From an uncultured Subdoligranulum sp. (lineage in GTDB: Bacteria; Bacillota; Clostridia; Oscillospirales; Ruminococcaceae), in NCBI GenBank assembly GCA_900545545.1, contig UQZO01000003.1, positions 1 through 64,000 of the forward strand: a DNA stretch of 64,000 bases. The letters are read 5' to 3'. Under the pieces are notes generated by a model. The model saw only the letters and a list, made by a program, of their open reading frames with translations, had not been told where the DNA came from and did no database searches. Of the stretch, positions 33,977 through 41,910 are shown piece after piece. The position numbers were made by a program, and so were the translations under genes. Within the stretch, counting starts at the first letter, position 1, and each line of letters begins with the position of its first letter.

Positions 33977-35281
33977 GTGTTTGAAACCTTCCGGAATGCC
34001 TGGAAGATCGACGATCTCCGTAAACGGCTCCTGTTCACCTTCCTGATCCTCGTCCTGTTCCGTTTGGGCTGTGCGATTCCTGTGCCGTACATTACGGCCA
34101 GCGCACTGTCCTCCATGTTTGCCGGTGGTACCGGTGACATGCTGGAGTACCTGAACATGATGTCCGGCGGCGCCCTGAGCGAATGCACCATTTTCGCTCT
34201 CGGTGTACAGCCTGCCATCAACGCCTCCATCATTATGCAGTTGCTGGCGGTAGCCATTCCGTATCTGGAAAACCTCACCAAAGAAGGGGAGGAAGGTCAG
34301 CGCAAGATGCGCCGCATCACCAACTATGTTGGCGCGGCCATCGGTCTGATGCTGTCCATCGGCTACTACTTCATCATCCGCAATATGGGTGCGCTTTCCT
34401 ATACCGACGGCTTTGCCGGTATCTTCAGTGCCGTGGTTATCATTCTGGCCTTCACCGCAGGTTCGCAGCTCTGCACCTGGCTGGGCAACCAGATTGATTC
34501 CAAGGGCATCGGCAACGGTCTCTCGCTGCTGATTTTTGCCGGCATCGTGGCCCGTTGGTCCTCTGTTTACAGTGCTGTGACCAACATTGTGGGCCGTGCA
34601 CAGAACGGTGAACCGCAGTTCTACATCTTCCTGCCCGCGCTGCTGGTGCTGGCCCTGGTTGCTGTGATCTTCGTGGTCGTCCTGACCAACGCAGAGCGCC
34701 GCATCCCCGTGCAGTATGCCAAGCGCGTTGTGGGCCGCAAGATGTACGGCGGCCAGGCCAGCTACATCCCCATCAAGGTCAACATGACCGGTGTTATGCC
34801 GATCATCTTCGCCTCGACGCTGTGCAGCTTGCCGGGCCTGATCTTCCGGTTCATCAATCTGGACGCTGCTGCTCACCCGTACTTGTACGCCTTCTTCAGC
34901 GCGTTCAACTACAACAGCCCCCTGTACCTCATCGTTTATGTGTTGCTGATCGTTGCATTCAACTACTTCTATGTAGCGATTCAGTACAATCCCGTAGATA
35001 TCGCCAACCAGCTCCGTAAAAACAACGGTACGATTCCCGGTATCCGTCCCGGCAAGCCCACCAGTGATTTCATCACCAAGACGCTGTCCAAGATCACCCT
35101 CATCGGTGCCATCTTCCTGGCCATCGTCGCGGGCCTGCCCATCATCCTCGGCAACATCACCGGCACCTCCATCCAGTTGGGTGGTACCAGCCTGCTGATC
35201 GTCGTGGGCGTTGCGCTGGAGACCGGCCGTGCGCTGGAAGGTTATATGACCGCCCGTTACCACAAAGGGTTCCTGGAATAA
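33977..35281 (+). CDS. secY: Protein translocase subunit SecY
   Basis: A 434-residue SecY, the ten-helix channel of the Sec translocon. FETFRNAWKIDDLRKRLLFT begins the protein; GVQPAINASIIMQLL and the cytosolic loop NAERRIPVQYAKR are intact. The start is GTG 33977, right after the rplO stop, with GAGGTG inside the end of rplO: likely translational coupling that keeps SecY in step with L15. adk follows after 15 bases. Confidence 0.98.
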   Translation: MFETFRNAWKIDDLRKRLLFTFLILVLFRLGCAIPVPYITASALSSMFAGGTGDMLEYLNMMSGGALSECTIFALGVQPAINASIIMQLLAVAIPYLENLTKEGEEGQRKMRRITNYVGAAIGLMLSIGYYFIIRNMGALSYTDGFAGIFSAVVIILAFTAGSQLCTWLGNQIDSKGIGNGLSLLIFAGIVARWSSVYSAVTNIVGRAQNGEPQFYIFLPALLVLALVAVIFVVVLTNAERRIPVQYAKRVVGRKMYGGQASYIPIKVNMTGVMPIIFASTLCSLPGLIFRFINLDAAAHPYLYAFFSAFNYNSPLYLIVYVLLIVAFNYFYVAIQYNPVDIANQLRKNNGTIPGIRPGKPTSDFITKTLSKITLIGAIFLAIVAGLPIILGNITGTSIQLGGTSLLIVVGVALETGRALEGYMTARYHKGFLE

Positions 35282-35296
35282 GAAAGGGAATGTGCG

Positions 35297-35929
35297 ATGA
35301 AAATGATCCTTTTGGGCGCCCCTGGCGCCGGTAAGGGTACGCAGGCAGAGATCCTCTGCGATAAACTGGGTATCCCCACCATCTCGACCGGTAACATTCT
35401 GCGTGCTGCTGTCAAAGAGGGCACGCCTATGGGCCAAAAGGCTAAGAGCTTTATGGACGCAGGTGCTCTGGTGCCCGACGATGTCATCGTCGGCATCGTC
35501 AAAGAGCGCCTGGCGCAGCCCGACTGCGCGAACGGATTTATCCTCGACGGCATGCCGCGCACCATTGCACAGGGCGAAGCCCTGGAGCAGATGGGCGTGG
35601 AGATCGACAAGGTCATCAACCTGATCGTTGCCGATGAGTCGATCATCCAGCGTATGTCTGGCCGCCGCGTCTGCGCCAAGTGCGGTGCAAGCTATCATAT
35701 CATCAACAAACCCAGCGCCAAAGAGGGCGTGTGTGACCGCTGCGGCGGTGAGCTTGTGATCCGCAAGGATGATGAGCCCGCCACCGTGCTGGACCGGCTG
35801 AAAGCCTATCACGAGCAGACCGAACCGCTGGTAGAGTTCTACCGCCAGCGCGGCAAGCTCGTCGAGGTTCCCGACCAGGGTTCCATCGAGGCCACTACCG
35901 CGTTCCTTCTCAAGCTTTTGGAGGCTTAA
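35297..35929 (+). CDS. adk: Adenylate kinase
   Basis: A 210-residue long-type adenylate kinase (AMP + ATP to 2 ADP). P-loop GAPGAGKGTQAE at residue 7, DGMPRTIAQ (near 84), and a zinc LID with CAKC (near 130) and CDRC (near 150), the Gram-positive four-Cys form. In the family consensus the segment is usually DGFPRT, here DGMPRT. AAGAAAGGG precedes ATG 35297. Confidence 0.98.
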   Translation: MKMILLGAPGAGKGTQAEILCDKLGIPTISTGNILRAAVKEGTPMGQKAKSFMDAGALVPDDVIVGIVKERLAQPDCANGFILDGMPRTIAQGEALEQMGVEIDKVINLIVADESIIQRMSGRRVCAKCGASYHIINKPSAKEGVCDRCGGELVIRKDDEPATVLDRLKAYHEQTEPLVEFYRQRGKLVEVPDQGSIEATTAFLLKLLEA

Positions 35930-35936
35930 TTTATCC

Positions 35937-36710
35937 ATGATCCAAATCAAGAATGCCGCTGAACTGGAAAAGATGCGGAAAGCCTGCGCCATCAGCGCGG
36001 CTGCATTGAAGGCCGGCGGCGAAGCGATTGAGCCTGGTATCACCACGGCGGAGATCGACAAAATCATCTACGACTTTATCGTGCGCCACGGTGCAAGACC
36101 CAACTTCCTGCACCTGTATGGCTTCCCGGCCACGGCGTGCATCAGTGTGAATGACACGGTCATTCACGGCATACCCAACCGCCAGCAGCAGATCCGCCCC
36201 GGCGACATCGTTTCGATTGACACCGGCTGCAAGATCGACGGCTTCAACGGCGACAATGCCTGCACCTACGGGTGCGGCAAGCTTGACCTGGAAGCCCAGC
36301 GCCTGCTGGATGTGACCAAGGAAAGCCTCCATCGCGGCATTGCTATGGCGCGGGGCGGCAACCGGATCGGGGATATCGCCCATGCGGTGCAGGAGTACGT
36401 CGAAGAGAACGGCTTCTCGGTAGTGCGCAGCTTTGTCGGCCACGGTGTCGGCAAAGAGCTGCACGAAGACCCGGAAGTTCCCAACTTCGGCAATCCCGGC
36501 CGCGGCCCGCGCCTGGTGCCGGGCATGTGCATCGCTGTGGAACCCATGGTGTGCCAGTACAAGTACGCGGTAAAGACGTTAAAGGACGGCTGGACGGTCA
36601 AAACCTGTGACGGTGGTTTGGCAGCTCACTTTGAGCATACGCTCGCCATCACAGCGGCCGGTGCGGAGGTCCTGACCCAAGGCTGGGAGGAACCCGGATG
36701 GACTTTGTAA
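35937..36710 (+). CDS. map: Methionine aminopeptidase, type I
   Basis: A 257-residue enzyme that removes the initiator Met. Metal ligands are visible: Asp in SIDTGCKIDGFNGDNA (two Asp), His in GHGVGKELHEDPEVPNFG, Glu in VEPMV and Glu in HFEHTLAIT. It starts eight bases after adk and its last 13 bases overlap the KOW gene. It would process the ribosomal proteins encoded around it. Confidence 0.98.
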   Translation: MIQIKNAAELEKMRKACAISAAALKAGGEAIEPGITTAEIDKIIYDFIVRHGARPNFLHLYGFPATACISVNDTVIHGIPNRQQQIRPGDIVSIDTGCKIDGFNGDNACTYGCGKLDLEAQRLLDVTKESLHRGIAMARGGNRIGDIAHAVQEYVEENGFSVVRSFVGHGVGKELHEDPEVPNFGNPGRGPRLVPGMCIAVEPMVCQYKYAVKTLKDGWTVKTCDGGLAAHFEHTLAITAAGAEVLTQGWEEPGWTL

Positions 36711-36949
36711 GAGGTCAGCTGGTGCGCTCCAAGGCCGGGCGGGATAAGACCCGCACGCTGGCTGTTTTGGCCGTGGACGGGCCTATGCTTTGGCTCGCGG
36801 ACGGAAACCTGCGCAAAGTAGGGGACCCGAAGCGGAAAAAAGCCAAGCATGTGGCTCCCACGACCACTGTTCTTGCGAACGAGCTTCTGAAAAGCGATCA
36901 ATCACTCAGTGATGCCATCGCCGCTTACGAGGCGGCTTGTGCAGACTGA
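36698..36949 (+). CDS. KOW-domain RNA-binding protein (L14e-like)
   Basis: An 83-residue protein found in clostridial spc clusters between map and infA. DFVRGQLVRSKAGRDKTRTL and ADGNLRKVGDPKRKKAKHV match the KOW/SH3-like L14E/L6E/L27E family, giving an RNA-binding beta barrel with a helical tail. Its exact role is not established. GGAGG lies inside the end of map; the 13-base overlap implies coupling. Confidence 0.88.
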   Translation: MDFVRGQLVRSKAGRDKTRTLAVLAVDGPMLWLADGNLRKVGDPKRKKAKHVAPTTTVLANELLKSDQSLSDAIAAYEAACAD

Positions 36950-36975
36950 CGGAACCCTTCAAGGAGGCAATCAGC

Positions 36976-37212
36976 TTGTCTAAAGAAGATGTCATTGAAG
37001 TAGAAGGTATCGTACGGGAGGCCATGCCCAACACGGTGTTCAAGGTCGAGCTGCTCAACAAAGAGGGCAAGCCCAACGGCCACACGGTGCTGGCTCACAT
37101 TTCCGGTAAGCTGCGGACGAACTTCATCCGTATTTTGCCCGGCGACAAAGTCACGATGGAAATGTCACCCTACGACCTGACCAAGGCCCGGATCACCTGG
37201 CGTTCCAAGTAA
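36976..37212 (+). CDS. infA: Translation initiation factor IF-1
   Basis: A 78-residue OB-fold factor binding the 30S A site. SKEDVIEVEGIVREAMPNT and HVLAHISGKLR-like VLAHISGKLRTNFIRILPGD are canonical. The start must be TTG 36976: AAGGAGG is eight bases upstream, the next codons give the family start, and the longer ORF from 36937 would add a non-homologous tail overlapping the KOW gene. A TTG start on infA is unusual and may cap its level. Confidence 0.95.
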   Translation: MSKEDVIEVEGIVREAMPNTVFKVELLNKEGKPNGHTVLAHISGKLRTNFIRILPGDKVTMEMSPYDLTKARITWRSK

Positions 37213-37251
37213 AATTGAATCGCCTTGTGTTTTGAAAAGGAGGTTAACATC

Positions 37252-37365
37252 ATGAAGGTAAAACCTTCCGTGAAACCCATTTGCGAGAAGTGCAAGGTCA
37301 TCAAGCGCAAAGGTCGCGTGATGGTCATCTGCGCCAATCCGAAGCATAAGCAGCGTCAGGGCTAA
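37252..37365 (+). CDS. rpmJ: 50S ribosomal protein L36, zinc type
   Basis: A 37-residue L36: MKVKPSVKPICEKCKVIKRK and so on, with Cys11, Cys14, Cys27 and His32 as zinc ligands (C+ form). AAAAGGAGG precedes ATG 37252. It is too short for many gene finders but complete. A perfect hairpin tccgcgga/tccgcgga (37369-37388) follows without a T tract. Confidence 0.97.
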   Translation: MKVKPSVKPICEKCKVIKRKGRVMVICANPKHKQRQG

Positions 37366-37478
37366 AGGTCCGCGGAGCATTCCGCGGAAACCGTACCCAA
37401 AACGCTTGGGGGCCAAGTGCGTAGATTCCCGGCGCAGGCCCCGACTAGGACATGGGATGTTATTTATGGAGGTGCTTT

Positions 37479-37850
37479 ATGGCACGTATTGCTGGTGTTG
37501 ATCTGCCTCGCGAGAAGCGGATCCAGGTTGGTCTGACTTATGTTTACGGTATTGGTCAGTCCACCGCCGACGAGATTCTCGCCGGAACCGGAATTAACCC
37601 TGATACCCGCGTCAAGGATCTGTCCGCTGACGAAGAAGCGAAGATCCGTGACTACATCGACAAAAACAACATCATGGTAGAAGGCGACCTGCGCCGCAAC
37701 GTCGCGCTTGACATCAAGCGTCTGACCGAGATCCAGTGCTACCGTGGTGTGCGCCATCGCAAGGGCCTTCCCTGCCGCGGCCAGCGCACCAAGACCAATG
37801 CGCGTACCTGCAAAGGTCCCAAGCGCACTGTCGCGAACAAAAAGAAGTAA
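37479..37850 (+). CDS. rpsM: 30S ribosomal protein S13
   Basis: A 123-residue S13 of the 30S head. MARIAGVDLPREKRIQVGLT and RHRKGLPCRGQRTKTNARTC are family signatures. ATG 37479 follows GGAGGTG; the 27 upstream in-frame bases are not coding. It begins the alpha part of the cluster after a 113-base gap with stem-loops. Confidence 0.98.
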   Translation: MARIAGVDLPREKRIQVGLTYVYGIGQSTADEILAGTGINPDTRVKDLSADEEAKIRDYIDKNNIMVEGDLRRNVALDIKRLTEIQCYRGVRHRKGLPCRGQRTKTNARTCKGPKRTVANKKK

Positions 37851-37864
37851 GGAGGAACTGAGAC

Positions 37865-38269
37865 ATGGCTGCTAATAAAGCTACTGCGGCAAAAACCCGC
37901 ACTAAGAAAAGAGAGCGCAAGAATATCAGCGCCGGTGCTGCTCACATTCAGAGCACGTTCAACAACACCATCGTGACCATCACCGACACTCAGGGCAACA
38001 CCGTTTCCTGGTGCAGCACTGGTGCGCTGAACTTCCGTGGCTCCCGCAAGAGCACCCCTTACGCTGCACAGAGCGCTGCTGAGGTTGCCGCCAAGGCCGC
38101 CATCGAGCACGGCATGAAGACCGTTGAGGTCTATGTCAAGGGCCCCGGTTCCGGCCGTGAAAGCGCCATCCGCGCCCTGCAGGCAACTGGTCTGGAAGTC
38201 ACCATGATCCGTGATGTGACTCCCATTCCGCACAATGGCTGCCGCCCGCCCAAACGCCGCCGCGTTTGA
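37865..38269 (+). CDS. rpsK: 30S ribosomal protein S11
   Basis: A 134-residue S11 of the platform. Basic N-terminus, then AHIQSTFNNTIVTITDTQGN and PIPHNGCRPPKRRRV at the end. AAGGAGG precedes ATG 37865. Confidence 0.98.
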   Translation: MAANKATAAKTRTKKRERKNISAGAAHIQSTFNNTIVTITDTQGNTVSWCSTGALNFRGSRKSTPYAAQSAAEVAAKAAIEHGMKTVEVYVKGPGSGRESAIRALQATGLEVTMIRDVTPIPHNGCRPPKRRRV

Positions 38270-38289
38270 TTGAAAGGAGAATTTGAGTT

Positions 38290-38892
38290 ATGGCTAAAAA
38301 TACCCAACCGATCGCCAAGCGTTGCCGTGCTCTCGGCATTTCTCCTGCTGTTATGGGTTACGGCAAGAAGACCACCAATCGTAACCCCGGCGGCCAGATG
38401 AGAAAGAAGAAGAGCGAGTACGCCACCCAGCTCAACGAGAAGCAGAAGGTCAAGTTCGTCTACGGTATCCTGGAGAACCAGTTCCATACCTACTACGAAA
38501 AGGCCACCCGTATGCCGGGTCAGACCGGTGTCAACCTGCTGGTTCTGGTCGAGCGCCGTCTCGACAACGTCGTTTACCGTCTGGGCTTTGCCAAGACCCG
38601 CCGCGACGCTCGTCAGCTGGTTTCTCACAACCATTTCACTGTCAATGGCAAGCGTGTCAACATCCCCTCTTATCAGGTTAAGCCGGGCGATGTGATCGAA
38701 GTCATCGAGTCCAGCCGTTCCTCCGTCAAGTTCAGCAAGCTGCTGGGCGAGGATGCTCCTGTCGTGCTGCTGCCCTCCTGGCTGGAGCGCGATAAGAACG
38801 CTCTGAAGGGCACCGTTGTGAAGATGCCCGTGCGCGAGGACATCGATGTGCCCATCGCTGAGCACCTCATCGTCGAGTTGTACTCCAAGTAA
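38290..38892 (+). CDS. rpsD: 30S ribosomal protein S4
   Basis: A 200-residue S4, an assembly initiator. The S4 RNA-binding domain lies near 92-155 (RLDNVVYRLGFAKTRRDARQ). In Bacillus rpsD lies apart from the alpha operon; here it is between rpsK and rpoA, as in clostridia and E. coli, where S4 represses the operon. GAAAGGAG precedes ATG 38290. Confidence 0.98.
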   Translation: MAKNTQPIAKRCRALGISPAVMGYGKKTTNRNPGGQMRKKKSEYATQLNEKQKVKFVYGILENQFHTYYEKATRMPGQTGVNLLVLVERRLDNVVYRLGFAKTRRDARQLVSHNHFTVNGKRVNIPSYQVKPGDVIEVIESSRSSVKFSKLLGEDAPVVLLPSWLERDKNALKGTVVKMPVREDIDVPIAEHLIVELYSK

Positions 38893-38967
38893 TCCTCTTA
38901 GCTTTATTCTACGATTTTTCCAACCTGACTGGCACGTTCCGGTGCCAGCGAAACAAGGAGGGTTTTT

Positions 38968-39927
38968 ATGATGGAGATCGAACGCCCCAAGATCGAAACG
39001 GCCAGCCTTTCCCCGGATGGTCGCTACGGTAAGTTCGTTGTCGAGCCGCTGGAGCGCGGTTTCGGCACGACCTTGGGCAACAGCTTGCGTCGTGTGCTTC
39101 TGTCCTCTCTGCCCGGTGTGGCTGTCACCAGCGTCAAGATCGACGGCGTGGTGCACGAGTTTTCCACCATTGAGGGCGTGCGTGAGGACGTGACCGAGAT
39201 CGTCCTGAACCTCAAGGGCATTGCCGCTAAGATCTACGGCGAAAGCCCCAAGACCGTCCGTGTGGAGGCCGTTGGCCCCTGTGAACTCATTGCCGGCTCC
39301 ATCAAGGGCGGCGATGACCTGGAGATCCTCAACCCCGAGTGGCACATTGCCACCCTGGGCGAGGGAGCCAAGCTGGTCATGGAACTGACCTTCGACAAAG
39401 GCCGTGGTTATGTTCCTGCCGAGCGTAACAAGCTGGCGCTGATCGAGAAAAACGACATCAGCACCCTGCCCGTGGACAGCATCTATACCCCCGTGCTCAA
39501 AGCCAACTACACTGTGGATCATACCCGTGTAGGCCAGATCACCGACTATGACAAGCTCATCATCGAGGTCTGGACCGACGGCACCTGCAATGCGCAGGAA
39601 GCCCTGAGCCTGGCGGCCCGTGTGCTGACCGAGCATCTGAACCTGTTTGTGAACCTCTGCGACGAGACCGGCGAGACGGAGATCATGGTCGATAACGACG
39701 ATCAGGGCCGTGAGAAGGCGCTGGAAATGACGATTGAAGAACTGGATCTGAGCGTCCGTTCCTTCAACTGCCTGAAGCGCGCCGGCATCAACACGGTCGG
39801 CGACCTCATCAACAAGAGCGAAGACGAAATGATGAAGGTTCGCAATCTGGGCCGCAAGAGCCTGGAGGAAGTCATGGCCAAGCTGGACAGCCTTGGTTTC
39901 TCTCTGACCAAGGACGACGAAAACTAA
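38968..39927 (+). CDS. rpoA: DNA-directed RNA polymerase subunit alpha
   Basis: A 319-residue alpha subunit. The N-terminal domain (1-235), with GFGTTLGNSLRRVLLSSLPG, dimerises and assembles polymerase; the C-terminal domain (about 250-315), with LKRAGINTVGDLINKSEDEM, binds UP elements and activators. AAGGAGGG precedes two tandem ATG codons (38968 and 38971). A small hairpin (ctggcac/gtgccag) lies in the 75-base gap after rpsD. Confidence 0.98.
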   Translation: MMEIERPKIETASLSPDGRYGKFVVEPLERGFGTTLGNSLRRVLLSSLPGVAVTSVKIDGVVHEFSTIEGVREDVTEIVLNLKGIAAKIYGESPKTVRVEAVGPCELIAGSIKGGDDLEILNPEWHIATLGEGAKLVMELTFDKGRGYVPAERNKLALIEKNDISTLPVDSIYTPVLKANYTVDHTRVGQITDYDKLIIEVWTDGTCNAQEALSLAARVLTEHLNLFVNLCDETGETEIMVDNDDQGREKALEMTIEELDLSVRSFNCLKRAGINTVGDLINKSEDEMMKVRNLGRKSLEEVMAKLDSLGFSLTKDDEN

Positions 39928-39970
39928 CCCCCCGCGACACGCGGATACCAAGTATAAGGAGTGAAACGGA

Positions 39971-40312
39971 ATGCCCGGTACCAGAAAACTCGGTCGTACC
40001 ACCGACAGCCGCAACGCCATGCTGCGTGCGATGGTGACCTATCTGTTTGAGAACGGCAAGATCGAGACCACCGTTACCCGCGCCAAGGAAGTTCGTTCCA
40101 TGGCCGAGAAGATGGTCACCCTTGGCAAGCAGGAAGATCTGCACGCAAAGCGCCAGATTTTCTCCTACATCACCAAGGAGGATATCGCCAAGAAGGTCAT
40201 CGATGAGTACGGCCCGAAGTACGCCGACCGCAACGGCGGCTACACCCGCATCTACAAGATCGGCCCCCGTCGCGGCGATGCTGCCGAGATGGCGATCATT
40301 GAGCTGGTCTAA
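39971..40312 (+). CDS. rplQ: 50S ribosomal protein L17
   Basis: A 113-residue L17, the last gene of the cluster. RKLGRTTDSRNAMLRAMVTY and the C-terminal GGYTRIYKIGPRRGDAAEMA are typical. AAGGAGTG precedes ATG 39971. A strong terminator follows at once; the ecf transporter and truA genes often found next are absent. Confidence 0.98.
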   Translation: MPGTRKLGRTTDSRNAMLRAMVTYLFENGKIETTVTRAKEVRSMAEKMVTLGKQEDLHAKRQIFSYITKEDIAKKVIDEYGPKYADRNGGYTRIYKIGPRRGDAAEMAIIELV

Positions 40313-40332
40313 TCGACTGGATTCAAATTGTA

Positions 40333-40365
40333 CAGCGTTTGCTTAACGGCAAACGCTGTTTTTTT
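40333..40365 (+). terminator. Terminator of the ribosomal protein cluster
   Basis: A perfect 10-bp stem, cagcgtttgc (40333-40342) with gcaaacgctg (40349-40358), is followed by seven T. Confidence 0.97.
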
Positions 40366-40553
40366 GTGCCGTACAGCATTCTTGCCCCAAGAAAAGCAGA
40401 GATAAAATCCCGAAAATTCCCGAATTGCAAATTTTTTGTAAAATCCGACAGAATTCTCTCACAAGTGTCTGACGATTCATATTTAAAATGCAGAAAATGC
40501 TAAAAATGTCGAAAAACTTGCGTCATAGAGCTGATTTTATCGGTCTGCTGTGC

Positions 40554-40559
40554 TACAAT
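40554..40559 (+). promoter_or_regulatory. Extended -10 promoter of prs
   Basis: TGC-TACAAT is well formed but no clear -35 box is seen. The 190 bases between the terminator and this site are A/T-rich and hold nothing else I can name. A stem AAATGGG/CCCATTT (40565-40589) lies in the 5' untranslated part. Confidence 0.5.
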
Positions 40560-40630
40560 ACTAGTAAATGGGGCTGTGTGCCCATTTGATAAAATAACAA
40601 TCTTGTGATGGAAGTAAGGAGCAAACACGT

Positions 40631-41800
40631 ATGGCTGAACAAAATCTTGGCCCACGCGATTTTTTTGCCAAAGAAGATGCAATTGCTGATCTGGGCTTGA
40701 TCGCTTGTCCCGGTGCCGAAGAACTCTGCAAACTGGTGGATGGTCACCTTGTCCGCTGGGCGCGTGAGGTCGGCATGGAGGTCGATTCGTTCATTATCCC
40801 TTCGGATTGCCCGCGTTTTCAGTCCGGCGACGCCAAGGGCCTCGTCAAGGCCTCTACCCGTGGCGATGACCTGTTTATCTTCGTCGATCCGGGTAACTAC
40901 AGCGTTACCTACCAGCTGTTCGGGTACGAAAACCACCTTTCGCCCGACGACCACTTCCAGAACCTGATGCGTCTGATCCAGGCTGTTTCCGGCCGTGCCC
41001 ATCGCATCAGCGTGATTATGCCCAGCCTGTACGGCGGTCGTCAGCATCGTCGTGTCAGCCGTGAGAGCCTGGACTGCGCTTTCTCCCTGCAGCAGCTCCG
41101 CTCTGTGGGCGTGAAGAACATCATCACCTTCGATGCCCATGACCCCCGCGTTATGAACGCCGTGCCTACCATGAGCTTCGATAACGTCATGCCCACCTAT
41201 CAGGTGCTCAAGTGCCTGCTGCATCATGTGCCCGATGTCAGCTTCCACAAGGATCACTTCATGATCGTCTCTCCCGACGAGGGCGCCATGAACCGTAACA
41301 TGTACTACTCCAGCGTTCTGGGCTGCAACCTGGGCATGTTCTACAAGCGCCGCGACTACAGCCGTGTGGTCAATGGCCGCAACCCCATCGTTGCCCACGA
41401 GTACCTGGGTGAGAGCGTCAAGGATAAGGACGTGTTCATCGCCGACGACATCATCGCTTCCGGTGAATCCATGCTGGACATCGCCTACGAACTGAAGATG
41501 CGCGGTGCCCGCAACATCTTTACCTGCGCAACCTTCCCGCTGTTCACCGCCGGTCTGGAGAAGTTCGACAAGGCCTACAACGACGGCATCCTCAAGGCTG
41601 TGCTGGGCACCAACCTGACCTACCGCAAGCCTGAGTTGCTGGACCGTCCGTGGTACTTCGATGTTGACGTCTCCAAGTACACCGCCTACTTCATCGCCGC
41701 CATCAACCATGATAAGAGCGTTTCCAGCATCATCGATCCGATGACCAAGATCCGCGCCCTGCTGGAAAAGCACGGCATCCCCATGGGCGGTCAGGACTAA
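40631..41800 (+). CDS. prs: Ribose-phosphate pyrophosphokinase, long clostridial form
   Basis: A 389-residue PRPP synthetase (ribose 5-phosphate + ATP to PRPP + AMP), feeding purine, pyrimidine, His, Trp and NAD synthesis. VFIADDIIASGESMLDIAYE (near 273) is the PRPP-binding loop, SLYGGRQHRR (near 134) the ATP flexible-loop region and FDAHDPRV (near 170) the metal His segment. It is about 70 residues longer than standard Prs (about 315), with an N-terminal extension and inserts. AAGGAGC precedes ATG 40631. It is monocistronic with its own terminator. Confidence 0.94.
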   Translation: MAEQNLGPRDFFAKEDAIADLGLIACPGAEELCKLVDGHLVRWAREVGMEVDSFIIPSDCPRFQSGDAKGLVKASTRGDDLFIFVDPGNYSVTYQLFGYENHLSPDDHFQNLMRLIQAVSGRAHRISVIMPSLYGGRQHRRVSRESLDCAFSLQQLRSVGVKNIITFDAHDPRVMNAVPTMSFDNVMPTYQVLKCLLHHVPDVSFHKDHFMIVSPDEGAMNRNMYYSSVLGCNLGMFYKRRDYSRVVNGRNPIVAHEYLGESVKDKDVFIADDIIASGESMLDIAYELKMRGARNIFTCATFPLFTAGLEKFDKAYNDGILKAVLGTNLTYRKPELLDRPWYFDVDVSKYTAYFIAAINHDKSVSSIIDPMTKIRALLEKHGIPMGGQD

Positions 41801-41815
41801 GCACAAAATTTCTTT

Positions 41816-41843
41816 ATCGGCTCGCGCAGGCGGGCCGATTTTG
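41816..41843 (+). terminator. Terminator after prs
   Basis: The stem atcggc-t-cgc pairs with gcg-g-gccgat and is followed by TTTTGTTG. Confidence 0.75.
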
Positions 41844-41872
41844 TTGCAGTGGAACCGCTCCTTGAGTATAAT
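41844..41872 (+). promoter_or_regulatory. Promoter of murD
   Basis: TTGCAG (41844-41849) and TATAAT (41867-41872) have 17-base spacing. Confidence 0.75.
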
Positions 41873-41910
41873 AAGAAAGACAGAAATCAACAGCAGGGGA
41901 GAGATGCATC

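Noticed and set aside
31723..36067. Minus-strand open frames of 852 and 721 codons across the spc genes
   Set aside because: Both are antisense to unmistakable ribosomal proteins and secY/adk, with no motif or start signal.
37369..37388. Perfect tccgcgga/tccgcgga hairpin after rpmJ as a terminator
   Set aside because: No T tract on either side and rpsM follows with the same orientation; more likely an RNA-processing or protein-binding stem.
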